Made by a program: the position numbers and the translations under genes. Below, in pieces: positions 36,964 to 45,536 of a DNA stretch of 64,000 bases. The stretch's first letter is position 1, and every line of letters starts with the position of its first letter. Origin of the DNA: DASVTR01 sp036382855 (GTDB lineage Bacteria > Acidobacteriota > Blastocatellia > Pyrinomonadales > Pyrinomonadaceae). A model generated the notes under the pieces. That model did not search any database and was not told where the DNA came from. It saw only the letters and a program-made list of their open reading frames with translations. The DNA lies in NCBI GenBank assembly GCA_036382855.1, contig DASVPO010000017.1:1-64000 (forward strand), read 5' to 3'.

Positions 36964-38246
36964 TTCTTTTCCATCTCTTCCATCACGCGCAGCATGTTGC
37001 CGCCTAGAATCTTGCTGATGTCCTCTTCGGAGTAGCCGCGCTTTAGGAGTTCGACGGTGAGGTTCGGGAGGTCTGCGACCGTGTTGAGGTCTGTCGGGGT
37101 GGCTTGAATGCCGTCGAAGTCTGAGCCGATGCCAACGTGATCTATGCCGACGAGCTTGACGATGTAGTCTATGTGATCAACGACGCGTGCGAGCGTGACG
37201 GGCGGCAAGCGTTTGGCGTATTCGCGTATGCGAACGCGGTCGCGGGCCATCTTTTTCTGCGCGGGGCCGCCCGGCTCCGCGTCGCTCGCCTGCTGGACCA
37301 GAGGCGCGATTTCTGCATCAACGCGCTTCTTCTTTTCGCTCCAACCCGGCTCAAGGAATTCCGGGTAGAAGAGGATGGAGCAGACGCCGCCCGTTTTCGC
37401 TAAAGCGCGCAGCATGTCGTCGTCAAGATTGCGCGCCACATTGGCGATAGCGCGTGCGCCGGAGTGTGTGGCGATGACGGGCCTGGTGGAAGTATTGACG
37501 ATGTCCCAGAACGTAAGGTCTGAGACGTGTGAGACATCAACCATCATGCCGAGGCGATTCATCTCGCGTATGACCTGCCTGCCAAACTCGTTGAGGCCGC
37601 GCGTCTTGCCCGCCTCGTCGCCGGAAGAACCGGCCCAGCTTGTGCTGACGCTCCAGGCGGGCGACATGTAGCGCACGCCCATGCGATAATAGCGCTCGAC
37701 CATCTCAAGTCGTTCGTCAATAGCATAGCCGCCTTCGAGGCCCATCAGGGCTGCGAGTTTGCCTTCGGCGTTGATGCGGCGCACGTCTGCGGCCGTCGTG
37801 GCGAGCGCCCACGTCTGCGGGTATTTTTCGGTGAGTGCGCGCACCGCTGCAATCTGCTCGTCGGCCCGACGGATGGCGCGCTCGCCTCCTCCGCCGTAGA
37901 GTTGAGGCTCAACCCAGATGGAGAAAAACTGCGCATCGAGTCCGCCCTCCTTCATGCGGACGGCGTCGAAGTGGCCGTCCGAGAGTTTGCGGCTGATGTC
38001 CAGTTGTTCGTCAACGAGGCGCTGCGTCGTGTCTGCGTGCATGTCTATACTGATGGCGCGGCGATGTATGATAAGCGGGTCGCTGGTCGCGTTTGCAGAG
38101 ACGGGCGCGTTTGTTGACGAAGAGTTTGAAGGCGAAGCTGTATTGGTGTTGTTTTCAGAATTCATGCGACAGTTGGTGCAAAGGAGCGCAAGCGTGAGCG
38201 TCAGGGCCAGTAGTGACGGGAGGCTCAGGCGTGTGCGATGCGTCAT
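36960..38246 (-). CDS. Membrane dipeptidase (peptidase M19), probable lipoprotein
   Basis: The start is ATG 38246 (MTHRTRLSLPSLL); the frame opens at 38297. A hydrophobic signal helix (LALTLTLALLCTNC) has a Cys suggesting a lipoprotein, though the residues before it are not a canonical lipobox. A Ser/Asn/Thr-rich linker follows, then the renal-dipeptidase fold: SIDMHADT (zinc His/Asp), ALMGLEGGYAI (bridging Glu), VDVSHVSD and IATHSGARA (zinc His), and DHVGIGSDFDG. M19 enzymes cleave dipeptides, including D-residue and dehydropeptides. About 428 residues. The stop codon is in a repeat array. Confidence 0.92.
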   Translation of the reverse strand: MTHRTRLSLPSLLALTLTLALLCTNCRMNSENNTNTASPSNSSSTNAPVSANATSDPLIIHRRAISIDMHADTTQRLVDEQLDISRKLSDGHFDAVRMKEGGLDAQFFSIWVEPQLYGGGGERAIRRADEQIAAVRALTEKYPQTWALATTAADVRRINAEGKLAALMGLEGGYAIDERLEMVERYYRMGVRYMSPAWSVSTSWAGSSGDEAGKTRGLNEFGRQVIREMNRLGMMVDVSHVSDLTFWDIVNTSTRPVIATHSGARAIANVARNLDDDMLRALAKTGGVCSILFYPEFLEPGWSEKKKRVDAEIAPLVQQASDAEPGGPAQKKMARDRVRIREYAKRLPPVTLARVVDHIDYIVKLVGIDHVGIGSDFDGIQATPTDLNTVADLPNLTVELLKRGYSEEDISKILGGNMLRVMEEMEKK

Positions 38247-38525
38247 CCGGGAACTTGAAAGAAGCCCGAACGCCGGGCGCGGGCTTTTCGTAATCAATAT
38301 TTATGAGAGCGCTTCAGATGGTACGCTCTGCTGCGCGGATGAAGCAAGCGTGCCTTGCAAAGGAGCGCGGCTTTACGGTATTGTGCCCTATCTCAATCAG
38401 CGCTCAAGGACAAGGGGTGAACGGAGGCGCGGGTCAGACTCAATGGTTTCCGCAAATTCCGTTCGATTATGACTTTTATCGCCGTCAGAACCCGCTCTTA
38501 AGAGGCTCAAAGGAGTTCAAACGAA

Positions 38526-39614
38526 ATGTTCCCAACAAACGGCAAAATCAAGGACGTTGCCACTCCTCGCATCTGTCAGGAGGTCTGGCACAACGGCGAG
38601 TTCATCAAATGGACGGACGCGCGCGTGCACGTGATGTCGCACGTGCTGCACTACGGTTCGAGCGTCTTCGAGGGCATACGCTGCTACAAAACGCAGCGCG
38701 GCCCAGCCGCCTTTCGTCTCAAAGAGCACATGCAACGCCTGCTCAACTCCGCGAAGATCTACCGCATGGAGCACAACTGGTCGCTCGACGAACTGGTCGA
38801 GGCGTCAGTCGAACTGGTCGGTCGCAGCGGCCTGGACTCCTGCTACCTGCGGCCCATCATCTTCCGCAGCCTCGACGAAGAGCATCCGGCCTTTGGCGTC
38901 AATCCGTTTCCGAACCCTTTGGCCTGCTACATAGGCGCTTGGGACTGGGGCAAGTACCTTGGGCCGGAAGCCCTTGAACAGGGCGTTGACGTTTGCGTCT
39001 CGACCTGGAACAGGCTAACGCCAAACTCCATGCCCGCGATGGCCAAGAGCGGGGCCAACTACATGAACTCGCAGTTGATCAAGATGGAAGCGATTCTCAA
39101 CGGCTTCGCCGAAGGCATCGCGCTCGATGACCGCGGCTTCGTCTCCGAAGGCTCCGGCGAAAACATCTTTATGGTGCACGGCGGGCGCGTCATTACACCG
39201 CCCCTCTCGTCGTCCATCCTACCCGGCATCACGCGCGACAGCGTCATACAGATTTGCCGCGAGCTTAACATACCAGTCTCCGAAAACGGCATCCAGCGCG
39301 CCGCCCTCTACGTCGCCGACGAGCTTTTCTTCACAGGCACGGCCGCCGAAGTCACCCCCATCCGCTCCGTTGACCGCATCACCATCGGCGCAGGCAAACG
39401 CGGCGACATCACGCGCCGCATACAGGAACGCTTCTTCGAAATTACCAGCGGCGAGCGCGAGGCACCCGGCCCGTGGCTGACCTTCGTCAACGAATCACGC
39501 AAGCAGCCACACGGCAACAACGGCCACGGCGCAACCAGAGTAGACGACGCCAGCGTCTCCTTCCCCGAAACGGAAGAACCCGCCGTCAACTACCACGCCG
39601 CCGCGACCGACTAA
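38526..39614 (+). CDS. ilvE: Branched-chain amino acid aminotransferase
   Basis: This 362-residue fold-type IV PLP enzyme makes Leu, Ile and Val from their keto acids. Motifs are HVLHYGSSVFEGIRCY, the PLP-lysine region GANYMNSQLIKMEA, the EGSGENIFMVHGG block and FFTGTAAEVTPIRSVD. The length is about 50 residues more than E. coli IlvE owing to a C-terminal tail that looks unstructured. AAGGAG at 38510-38515 lies 10 bases before ATG 38526. A strong terminator follows at 39641. Confidence 0.96.
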   Translation: MFPTNGKIKDVATPRICQEVWHNGEFIKWTDARVHVMSHVLHYGSSVFEGIRCYKTQRGPAAFRLKEHMQRLLNSAKIYRMEHNWSLDELVEASVELVGRSGLDSCYLRPIIFRSLDEEHPAFGVNPFPNPLACYIGAWDWGKYLGPEALEQGVDVCVSTWNRLTPNSMPAMAKSGANYMNSQLIKMEAILNGFAEGIALDDRGFVSEGSGENIFMVHGGRVITPPLSSSILPGITRDSVIQICRELNIPVSENGIQRAALYVADELFFTGTAAEVTPIRSVDRITIGAGKRGDITRRIQERFFEITSGEREAPGPWLTFVNESRKQPHGNNGHGATRVDDASVSFPETEEPAVNYHAAATD

Positions 39615-39640
39615 TCGGCCCCATTCACCCAAAAGCCAAC

Positions 39641-39685
39641 AAGGGCGTGCGCTCAAACGATACTTGAGCGCACGCCCTTTCTCTC
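39641..39685 (+). terminator. Terminator of ilvE
   Basis: AAGGGCGTGCGCTCAA (39641-39656) pairs perfectly with 39664-39679 across a 7-base loop, followed by TTTCTCTC. It sits 27 bases past the ilvE stop. Confidence 0.85.
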
Positions 39686-39732
39686 TATCCTCCACCCACA
39701 ACCTATCCACTCCTTCCATCCCAAGTAATCTA

Positions 39733-39761
39733 TTGACACCACCGCACGGCTGCGACATTCT
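39733..39761 (+). promoter_or_regulatory. Probable sigma-70-type promoter of the SEFIR-STAND gene
   Basis: A consensus TTGACA at 39733-39738 is followed after 17 bases by CATTCT (39756-39761), three of six matches to TATAAT. It lies downstream of the ilvE terminator and 38 bases before ATG 39800, consistent with an independent transcription unit. Confidence 0.45.
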
Positions 39762-39799
39762 AGCCAACGAACAAGACCGTTAATCTGCTGGTAATCTTT

Positions 39800-42625
39800 A
39801 TGACCGCTGCCGATATTAAAGTCTTCATCAGCTACAGCCACGACTCGCCGCAACACGAGGCGCGCGTGCTGGCGCTCGCCGACCGTCTACGCACAGACGG
39901 TATTAACGCGATGATAGACCAGTACCAGCTTGTACCGCCGGACGGCTGGCAACTCTGGATGGAAAAGCAGATTCGCGACGCGCAGTTCGTCCTGCTGGTT
40001 TGCACCGAAACCTATTACCGTCGCGTGATGAAGGAGGACGCAGGCAAGGGCCTCGGCGTGATGTGGGAATCCTCCATTATTTACTCACATCTCTACAACG
40101 CCGGCGGCGTGAACGAGAAATTCATTCCCATCATTTTCGAGCGCGCCAACCTCCACCACATTCCTTCAACCTTGCAAGCCACAAACTATTACGAAGTTAG
40201 TACAGACGAGGGCTACGAGAAACTATATCGTCGTCTCACAAATCAACCCGAGACGACCGCACCGCCAGTTGGCACGCGCCGCGTATTGCCTCCGCTCCCG
40301 CGCCCAACTCCCGCGCTATCGCCTGCTTCAACTAGTGCACTAACCCCCAATCTCGTACACCCCTACGCCCTCCAAGCCAATTTCACAGGACGCACAAACG
40401 AGCGCGCGGAGCTAACCGCGTGGCTGACCGACGACGCGCATCCAATCTATGCGCTCGTCGCAATGGGCGGCATGGGCAAGTCCGCGCTCGCCTGGTACTG
40501 GATACAGCACGACGTGCTGCCTGCCGCCCCTGCTGAACTAGACGGCGTAATGTGGTGGTCGTTCTACGAAGGCGAATCATCCTTCGCCAAGTTCATTGAC
40601 GAAGCGCTCAAGTACACAAGCGGCCAGCAGACGATTGACGCCGCACGCTTGCCTTCCACTTACGACCGCGCGCAAGAACTGCGTCACTTGCTACAAACCA
40701 AGCGCATCCTCTTCATCCTCGACGGCTTCGAGCGCCAACTCCGCGCCTACGCCAGCCTCGACGCCGCTTACAAACGCGACGACACCGCCAACCTCTCCAA
40801 CGACGACCGCGCCTGCGTTGACCCCACCACCACCCGCCTGCTCAACGCCATCGCCGCTGCCACCACCCACGCTAAAGTGCTCATCACCACCCGCCTCATG
40901 GTGCGCGACCTCGAAGACCGCGCAGGCACTCCTCTGGCAGGCATTCACATGCGCGAATTAACTGGCTTATCACGCGAAGACGCCCTGAAGTTCATGCACG
41001 AACAGGGCGTAACGAAGGGAACGCCCGCCGAGATTGCAGGCGTCTGCGCCGAGTACGGTTACCACCCTTTGAGCCTGCGCCTGCTGTCGGGCCTGATTGC
41101 GCGAGACACGCGATTTCCCGGCGACATTAAAGCCGCGCCCCGCCACGACGTGTCCGCCGACCTCATCCAGCGCCAGCATCATGTCCTCGAACAGTCCTAC
41201 AACGCCCTCTCCAAAGGAGTACGCGCTCTCCTCTCCCGCATCGCCGCCTTCCGCAGCCCAATGGACTACGACGCCCTCGCAATTTTCAACAAGTTCGGCA
41301 GTGAGACGCGCTTCGACGCCGCGCTGGAAGACCTACGAGTGCGCGGGCTATTGCAGCACGATACAAAGAGCAACCGCTACGACCTGCACCCCATTGTGCG
41401 ACGCTACGCTTACGACCGATTGGCTGATAAGGAGGACGTCCACACCCGCCTGCGCGACTATTTTGCGAACATCTCCGCGCCCGACGAAGATAAGGTGCAG
41501 GTCCTAGAAGACCTGCTGCCCGTCATCGAACTTTACCATCATACCGTCAGCGCAGGGCGATATGATGAGGCATGGAATTTGTTTCATACTCGACTCCACA
41601 ATCCGCTTTACTACCGCTTTGGCGCATACCAGACATGCATTGAACTCTTGCGCATGCTCTTTCCTGACGGTGAAGACCAGCCGCCACGATTAAAAGTAGA
41701 GATAGCGCAGGGATGGACGCTAACCGTTCTGGCGAACATGTACAGTCATTCCGGTCAGCCTCGCCGTGCTGTGCTCGCTTCACAAGGTGGAAATGCAATC
41801 GCTGAAAGACTTGGCGACGAGGTAAACCTTGCCGTGGGACTATCGAACATCGCGACGCAGCAAATCGTCCTTGGCGAACTGGCGGCAGCGGAGAGTAATT
41901 TGCGGCATAGCATTAAGTTATGCCGCGAGGGTAAGGAAGAGTTGGACGAAGCCGCTAGTCATCAGATATTGGGGCAACTGCTCGCTTATCGTGGCGCGTT
42001 TGATGAGGCAGCGCGAGAATTGGACACAGCAAATGCGTTTGCTGTCAGCGCCAACCATATACAAGGTCAGGGCTTGATTGAAGCCAGCCGCGCTATATGC
42101 GCCTTGTTGATGGGCTATGCGCGAGCGGCGCTAGTGGCAGCGCAACAAGCGTTTGCATTCTGGAAGAAGAATGCGGAGGAAATTTACCCTGTCGAACGTG
42201 ACCATGTTCGTGTTGAATGGCTGTGCGGTGCAGCGCTGGTGATGGAAGGGAAAGATCTGAATGCGGCCAACGCTCACCTCACCGAAGCGCTCACGCGTTG
42301 CCGCCGCATCAATCTAGTGGACTTCGAGCCGGATATCTTGCTGGCGTGGGCACGGTGGTATTGGGCGCGGGGCAAGGTGGAGGAAGCGTTGGCGTACGCG
42401 GAAGAGGCGCTGGCGATTGCTGATAGGTGTGAGTATCGGTTGAAGCAGGCGGAGATTCATAATTTTTTGGGGCGGGTGGAGTTGGAGGCGGGGGATAAGA
42501 AGAAGGCGGAGGAGCATGGGAGGAGGGCTAGGGAGAGGGCTTGGTGTGATGGGCCGCCGTATTGTTATAGGGTGGCGTTGGATGAGGCGGAGGGGTTGTT
42601 GGGGGAGTTGGGGGTGAAGGTTTAG
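39800..42625 (+). CDS. SEFIR-NB-ARC-TPR STAND protein (candidate anti-phage/NAD-degrading immune sensor)
   Basis: This 941-residue protein has an N-terminal SEFIR (TIR-like) domain: VFISYSHDSPQHEARVLALA, QYQLVPPDGW, FVLLVCTETYYRR, and a WE pair at 89-90 where TIR-type NADases place their Glu. A Pro-rich linker follows, then an NB-ARC/STAND NTPase with P-loop AMGGMGKSAL (221-230), Walker B ILFILDGF, LITTR (361-365), GYHPLSL and a winged-helix DLHPIVRRY (MHD-like). TPR repeats run from about 575 to 930. Such proteins oligomerise on ligand sensing and activate the N-terminal effector. It is alone between ilvE and pilT. Codon third positions shift from C-rich to G/T-rich near the 3' end. The immune role is inferred. 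Confidence 0.9.
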   Translation: MTAADIKVFISYSHDSPQHEARVLALADRLRTDGINAMIDQYQLVPPDGWQLWMEKQIRDAQFVLLVCTETYYRRVMKEDAGKGLGVMWESSIIYSHLYNAGGVNEKFIPIIFERANLHHIPSTLQATNYYEVSTDEGYEKLYRRLTNQPETTAPPVGTRRVLPPLPRPTPALSPASTSALTPNLVHPYALQANFTGRTNERAELTAWLTDDAHPIYALVAMGGMGKSALAWYWIQHDVLPAAPAELDGVMWWSFYEGESSFAKFIDEALKYTSGQQTIDAARLPSTYDRAQELRHLLQTKRILFILDGFERQLRAYASLDAAYKRDDTANLSNDDRACVDPTTTRLLNAIAAATTHAKVLITTRLMVRDLEDRAGTPLAGIHMRELTGLSREDALKFMHEQGVTKGTPAEIAGVCAEYGYHPLSLRLLSGLIARDTRFPGDIKAAPRHDVSADLIQRQHHVLEQSYNALSKGVRALLSRIAAFRSPMDYDALAIFNKFGSETRFDAALEDLRVRGLLQHDTKSNRYDLHPIVRRYAYDRLADKEDVHTRLRDYFANISAPDEDKVQVLEDLLPVIELYHHTVSAGRYDEAWNLFHTRLHNPLYYRFGAYQTCIELLRMLFPDGEDQPPRLKVEIAQGWTLTVLANMYSHSGQPRRAVLASQGGNAIAERLGDEVNLAVGLSNIATQQIVLGELAAAESNLRHSIKLCREGKEELDEAASHQILGQLLAYRGAFDEAARELDTANAFAVSANHIQGQGLIEASRAICALLMGYARAALVAAQQAFAFWKKNAEEIYPVERDHVRVEWLCGAALVMEGKDLNAANAHLTEALTRCRRINLVDFEPDILLAWARWYWARGKVEEALAYAEEALAIADRCEYRLKQAEIHNFLGRVELEAGDKKKAEEHGRRARERAWCDGPPYCYRVALDEAEGLLGELGVKV

Positions 42626-43003
42626 GGGAGATTGAGTTTGAAGGGGAGGCTCGTTGCGTGGGGAGGGGGAAGCGCGGCGGGCTTTTTGTATGATGTGGGC
42701 TGTGCATGGGTTCGGCGGGCGGTGGTGACAAACGTGTGAGGCTAAGGCGTTAAACGTAATTGCAGGTGTGATGGACGTTAAAACTCGTTGACGCGTCCGT
42801 CATGGGCAGCGTATGATGTTTGGGAGGGTGTCGGCTGGCTTTAATTTTCAGTCGGCGCATGGTCCTTTAGCTAGCCGAGTTTGCTTCCCTTTGGCGTCGT
42901 GATAGTTCCTTTTGACGCCGCTCGAATCCCGCGATAGATAGTTTTGCGCCTAAAGCCCCGCTTGTTGATTGAATCCGCCCGGAAAGGTACTTTCTCGTCC
43001 CCC
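42626..43003. other. Spacer upstream of pilT
   Basis: 378 bases. The first ~80 continue the G-rich character of the end of the SEFIR gene, and GCGCGGCGGGC followed by TTTTT near 42675-42695 could be its terminator. A good promoter for the pilT gene lies at 42788-42817. No other gene was recognised. Confidence 0.4.
42788..42817 (+). promoter_or_regulatory. Probable promoter of pilT
   Basis: TTGACG (42788-42793), an 18-base spacer and TATGAT (42812-42817), each five of six matches to the sigma-70 consensus. It would give a 5' leader of about 180 bases before ATG 43004. Confidence 0.5.
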
Positions 43004-44152
43004 ATGTCCGTCAAAATTGATGACCTACTGAGAATCGCCAGTAATAATGGCGCTTCAGACCTTCACATTAAGGCCGGGTCGTTTCCGTTTATGCGTCTCG
43101 GCGGCGAGTTGCGCCCAATCGTTGATGCGTCGCGCCTCACACGCGACGACACGCTCGATATGGCCTTCTCGATGATGTCCAACCGGCAGAAACAGCGCTT
43201 CAAGGATGTCAACGAAGTGGATATAGGCTACGGCGTTTCGGGCCTTGGCCGCTTCCGCGCCAACATCTTCCAGCAGCGCGGCACGGTCAGCATCGTCATG
43301 CGCGTCATCCCTGACCGCACGCGCTCCACTGCCGAACTCGGCATGCCGCCCATCATAGACAAGATAGCCGAAGAACAGCGCGGGCTGATTCTCGTCACGG
43401 GCGCGACCGGCTCCGGCAAGTCAACGACGCTGGCCGCGATGATTGACCGCATTAACGCCACACGCAGCGGCCACATCGTCACCATCGAAGACCCCATCGA
43501 ATTTCTGCACCGCGACAAGCGTTCCTTCGTCTCGCAGCGTGAAGTTGATGTTGATACGCGCTCGTTTGCAGAAGCCCTGAGGGGCGCGCTGCGTCAAGAC
43601 CCGGACGTGATTCTCGTCGGCGAAATGCGCGACCTAGAAACTATTGAAACCGCACTCACAGCGGCAGAGACGGGCCATCTGGTTCTCTCAACTCTTCACA
43701 CGCTCGACGCCACGGAGACTATCACGCGCGTCGTCTCGTCCTTCCCAGCTCACCAGCAGAAGTCTATCCGGCTGCAACTCGCAGGCATCCTCAAGGCCGT
43801 CATCTCCATGCGACTCGTGCGCGATGCGCGGGGCATGGGGCGCGTCCCGGCGGTAGAGATTATGACCTCGACGGGACTCATACGCGATTACATTATGAAC
43901 GAAGAGAAGACCTACATGATTCGCGAGGCCATCGCCGCAGGGACTTCGCAGTATGGCATGCAGACGTTTGACCAGTCGCTCTTTCATCTCTTCAAGTCCG
44001 GCCTCATCACACTCGAAGAGGCCCTGCGCAATTCATCCAACGCAGACGAATTCCGTATGCGCGCCGCAGGCATACAGTCCAGCACGGAGCAGGCCAAGGA
44101 AGACATGGAACGCATCGTCAGCGTCGCACCCGCGCCCGCGGAAATCAAGTAA
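43004..44152 (+). CDS. pilT: Type IV pilus retraction ATPase (PilT/PilU family)
   Basis: This is a secretion ATPase of about 382 residues from ATG 43004 (MSVKIDDLLRIASNNGASDLHI). The frame opens at 42944, and GGAAAGG lies 17 bases before 43004, so the start is not certain. Motifs are ASDLHIKAG, Walker A GATGSGKSTT, the Asp box ITIEDPIEFLH-like region, Walker B DVILVGEMRD and the His box GHLVLSTLHT. PilT powers retraction of type IV pili for twitching motility and DNA uptake. Other pilus genes are not adjacent. PilU cannot be excluded. Confidence 0.92.
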   Translation: MSVKIDDLLRIASNNGASDLHIKAGSFPFMRLGGELRPIVDASRLTRDDTLDMAFSMMSNRQKQRFKDVNEVDIGYGVSGLGRFRANIFQQRGTVSIVMRVIPDRTRSTAELGMPPIIDKIAEEQRGLILVTGATGSGKSTTLAAMIDRINATRSGHIVTIEDPIEFLHRDKRSFVSQREVDVDTRSFAEALRGALRQDPDVILVGEMRDLETIETALTAAETGHLVLSTLHTLDATETITRVVSSFPAHQQKSIRLQLAGILKAVISMRLVRDARGMGRVPAVEIMTSTGLIRDYIMNEEKTYMIREAIAAGTSQYGMQTFDQSLFHLFKSGLITLEEALRNSSNADEFRMRAAGIQSSTEQAKEDMERIVSVAPAPAEIK

Positions 44153-44290
44153 AAAGGTAAAAGGCAAAAGGTAAAAGTAAGAATAAGACAAAAGACGAAA
44201 GGGAAGACGACGAGCATCGCTCGCTTCTTCCCTTTCGTTTGTCTCCTACTTTTGTCTTACTTTTACCTTTTACCTTTTTACTTTTACCTT
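44151..44290. repeat. Period-7 inverted repeat (AAAAGGT family), convergent junction
   Basis: Left-arm units AAAAGGT, AAAAGGC, AAAAGGT, AAAAGTAAG (44151-44182) oppose CTTACTTTTACCTTTTACC and further copies (44255-44290). An inner stem (GACAAAAGACGAAAGGGAAG with the CTTCCCTTTCGTTTGTC side near 44226-44243) extends the hairpin. It starts at the pilT stop and ends three bases before the stop of the convergent metallopeptidase gene. Confidence 0.85.
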
Positions 44291-44292
44291 CT

Positions 44293-45333
44293 TCAGTGTT
44301 CGCTGCCGCCGTGTTCAGGCGCGGGCGTGCTCTCGGCGCTGGGGACGGCTGCTGTGTTCTGTGTTCCCCTCTTCATGTACGGCTCAAGCAGGTGGGCCCA
44401 CGCTTTGGACATCCGTGCATACTCCGTCGGACAACGAACGGCGCGCCCTTCGGGCAGCGGGTCGTTGACAAGGCCGCGCCACTTGTCCGGGTTGTGGCCG
44501 AAGACCCAGCAGATGATGTTGAAGAAACGCTGCGCATCCAGAGAGTGCTCGTCGGCCCAGTTGATGTTGCCGGCGCTCTGCGATGTTCCGCCCTTCGCCT
44601 GAAACCACAAGCCCCACATACGCGCGCCATTTAAGGCCATCTTCTCCCCATCGTCGCCGCTGTCAATCAGAACGTAGGTCGCAAGCTGGTCCACCGAGTC
44701 CTCTTCCCTGCCCGTCGCCGGAAGGCTCAGGACATCAATCAGGCAGTGGCCCAACTCGTGTATGAAGGCGAAGGTGATCGCACCTCCGACGGCATCTTCA
44801 TACTCCTTCTGGTCTGTCACGACCTCGCGAAACTTCTTGGCCGTGTCCTCTATAAACTCGAAGCACATCACTATCTGGCGGTCGCGCGGTTGCCAGTAGG
44901 CGTTGACCTCGCCGCATTCCTTAAACGTGATGGCGACGTTTTCGGGAATCGAAACCGACGCGTTCAACTCGTCGGCCACCTCTTCGAGCAGCCGTTGCTT
45001 CTTATAGTTCTCGTTCATCTCGACATAGCTCGGATTCTGCGGGTCTTGATAGAGAACCGTGAAATTGCCTTTATCGGGAGAGGTAGCTTTCCCTTGCACG
45101 TCGGCCTGGCTCTTGAGGTCGCCGCCAGCCGTGTTTGTGTTCTGGGAATTCGCGTTGTTGCTGTTGTTGCTGTTATTGCTGTTGCCGTTATTCGTGTTGC
45201 CTGTGTTGTCCGTCTTCACGCAGCCGGCCGTGAGCAGCAGCAGCAGACTCCCTACGAGCGACACTATCATCAACAGTAAACGCAACTGAGCGGCAGAGCT
45301 TGCGCGTTTCGTGGAGGCATGAGTTTTTTCCAT
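44293..45333 (-). CDS. DUF4344-type metallopeptidase lipoprotein
   Basis: This 346-residue protein has a signal with lipobox LTAGC (Cys38). A striking Asn/Thr/Gly/Ser linker (about 40-70, repeated NSNN units) follows, then a domain with the zinc motif HELGH (192-196) preceded by an Ala/Thr/Phe helix. Conserved elements include FKECGEVNAYWQPRDRQI and SVDQLATYVLID. This matches the putative metallopeptidase family DUF4344. It is probably a periplasmic protease on an outer-membrane or inner-membrane lipid anchor. The substrate is unknown. It is monocistronic and convergent with pilT across a long hairpin. Confidence 0.88.
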   Translation of the reverse strand: MEKTHASTKRASSAAQLRLLLMIVSLVGSLLLLLTAGCVKTDNTGNTNNGNSNNSNNSNNANSQNTNTAGGDLKSQADVQGKATSPDKGNFTVLYQDPQNPSYVEMNENYKKQRLLEEVADELNASVSIPENVAITFKECGEVNAYWQPRDRQIVMCFEFIEDTAKKFREVVTDQKEYEDAVGGAITFAFIHELGHCLIDVLSLPATGREEDSVDQLATYVLIDSGDDGEKMALNGARMWGLWFQAKGGTSQSAGNINWADEHSLDAQRFFNIICWVFGHNPDKWRGLVNDPLPEGRAVRCPTEYARMSKAWAHLLEPYMKRGTQNTAAVPSAESTPAPEHGGSEH

Positions 45334-45487
45334 GGGGACGAGAAACCTTTCTCTTTCGTTCGTAACGAGCGTGTGGTGTCAAACAAATGTGATAGAGCAT
45401 CGGAAAATTTGTGGCCTAATATCACAGAAAGCCGCATGGACACAAGACGAAAGCGCGCGTCGTTGAACGTCGGACAGGGTGACTGAC

Positions 45488-45534
45488 GACTGCCGGATGC
45501 GAGCTTGTCAGTCAAAAACCATTGTCCGGCAGTC
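45488..45534 (-). terminator. Hairpin after the kinase-transglycosylase gene
   Basis: GACTGCCGGA (45488-45497) pairs with TCCGGCAGTC (45525-45534), three bases past the leftward stop. The loop contains a run of five U on that strand. No clean U tract follows the stem, so this is a moderate call. Confidence 0.5.
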
Positions 45535-45536
45535 TC

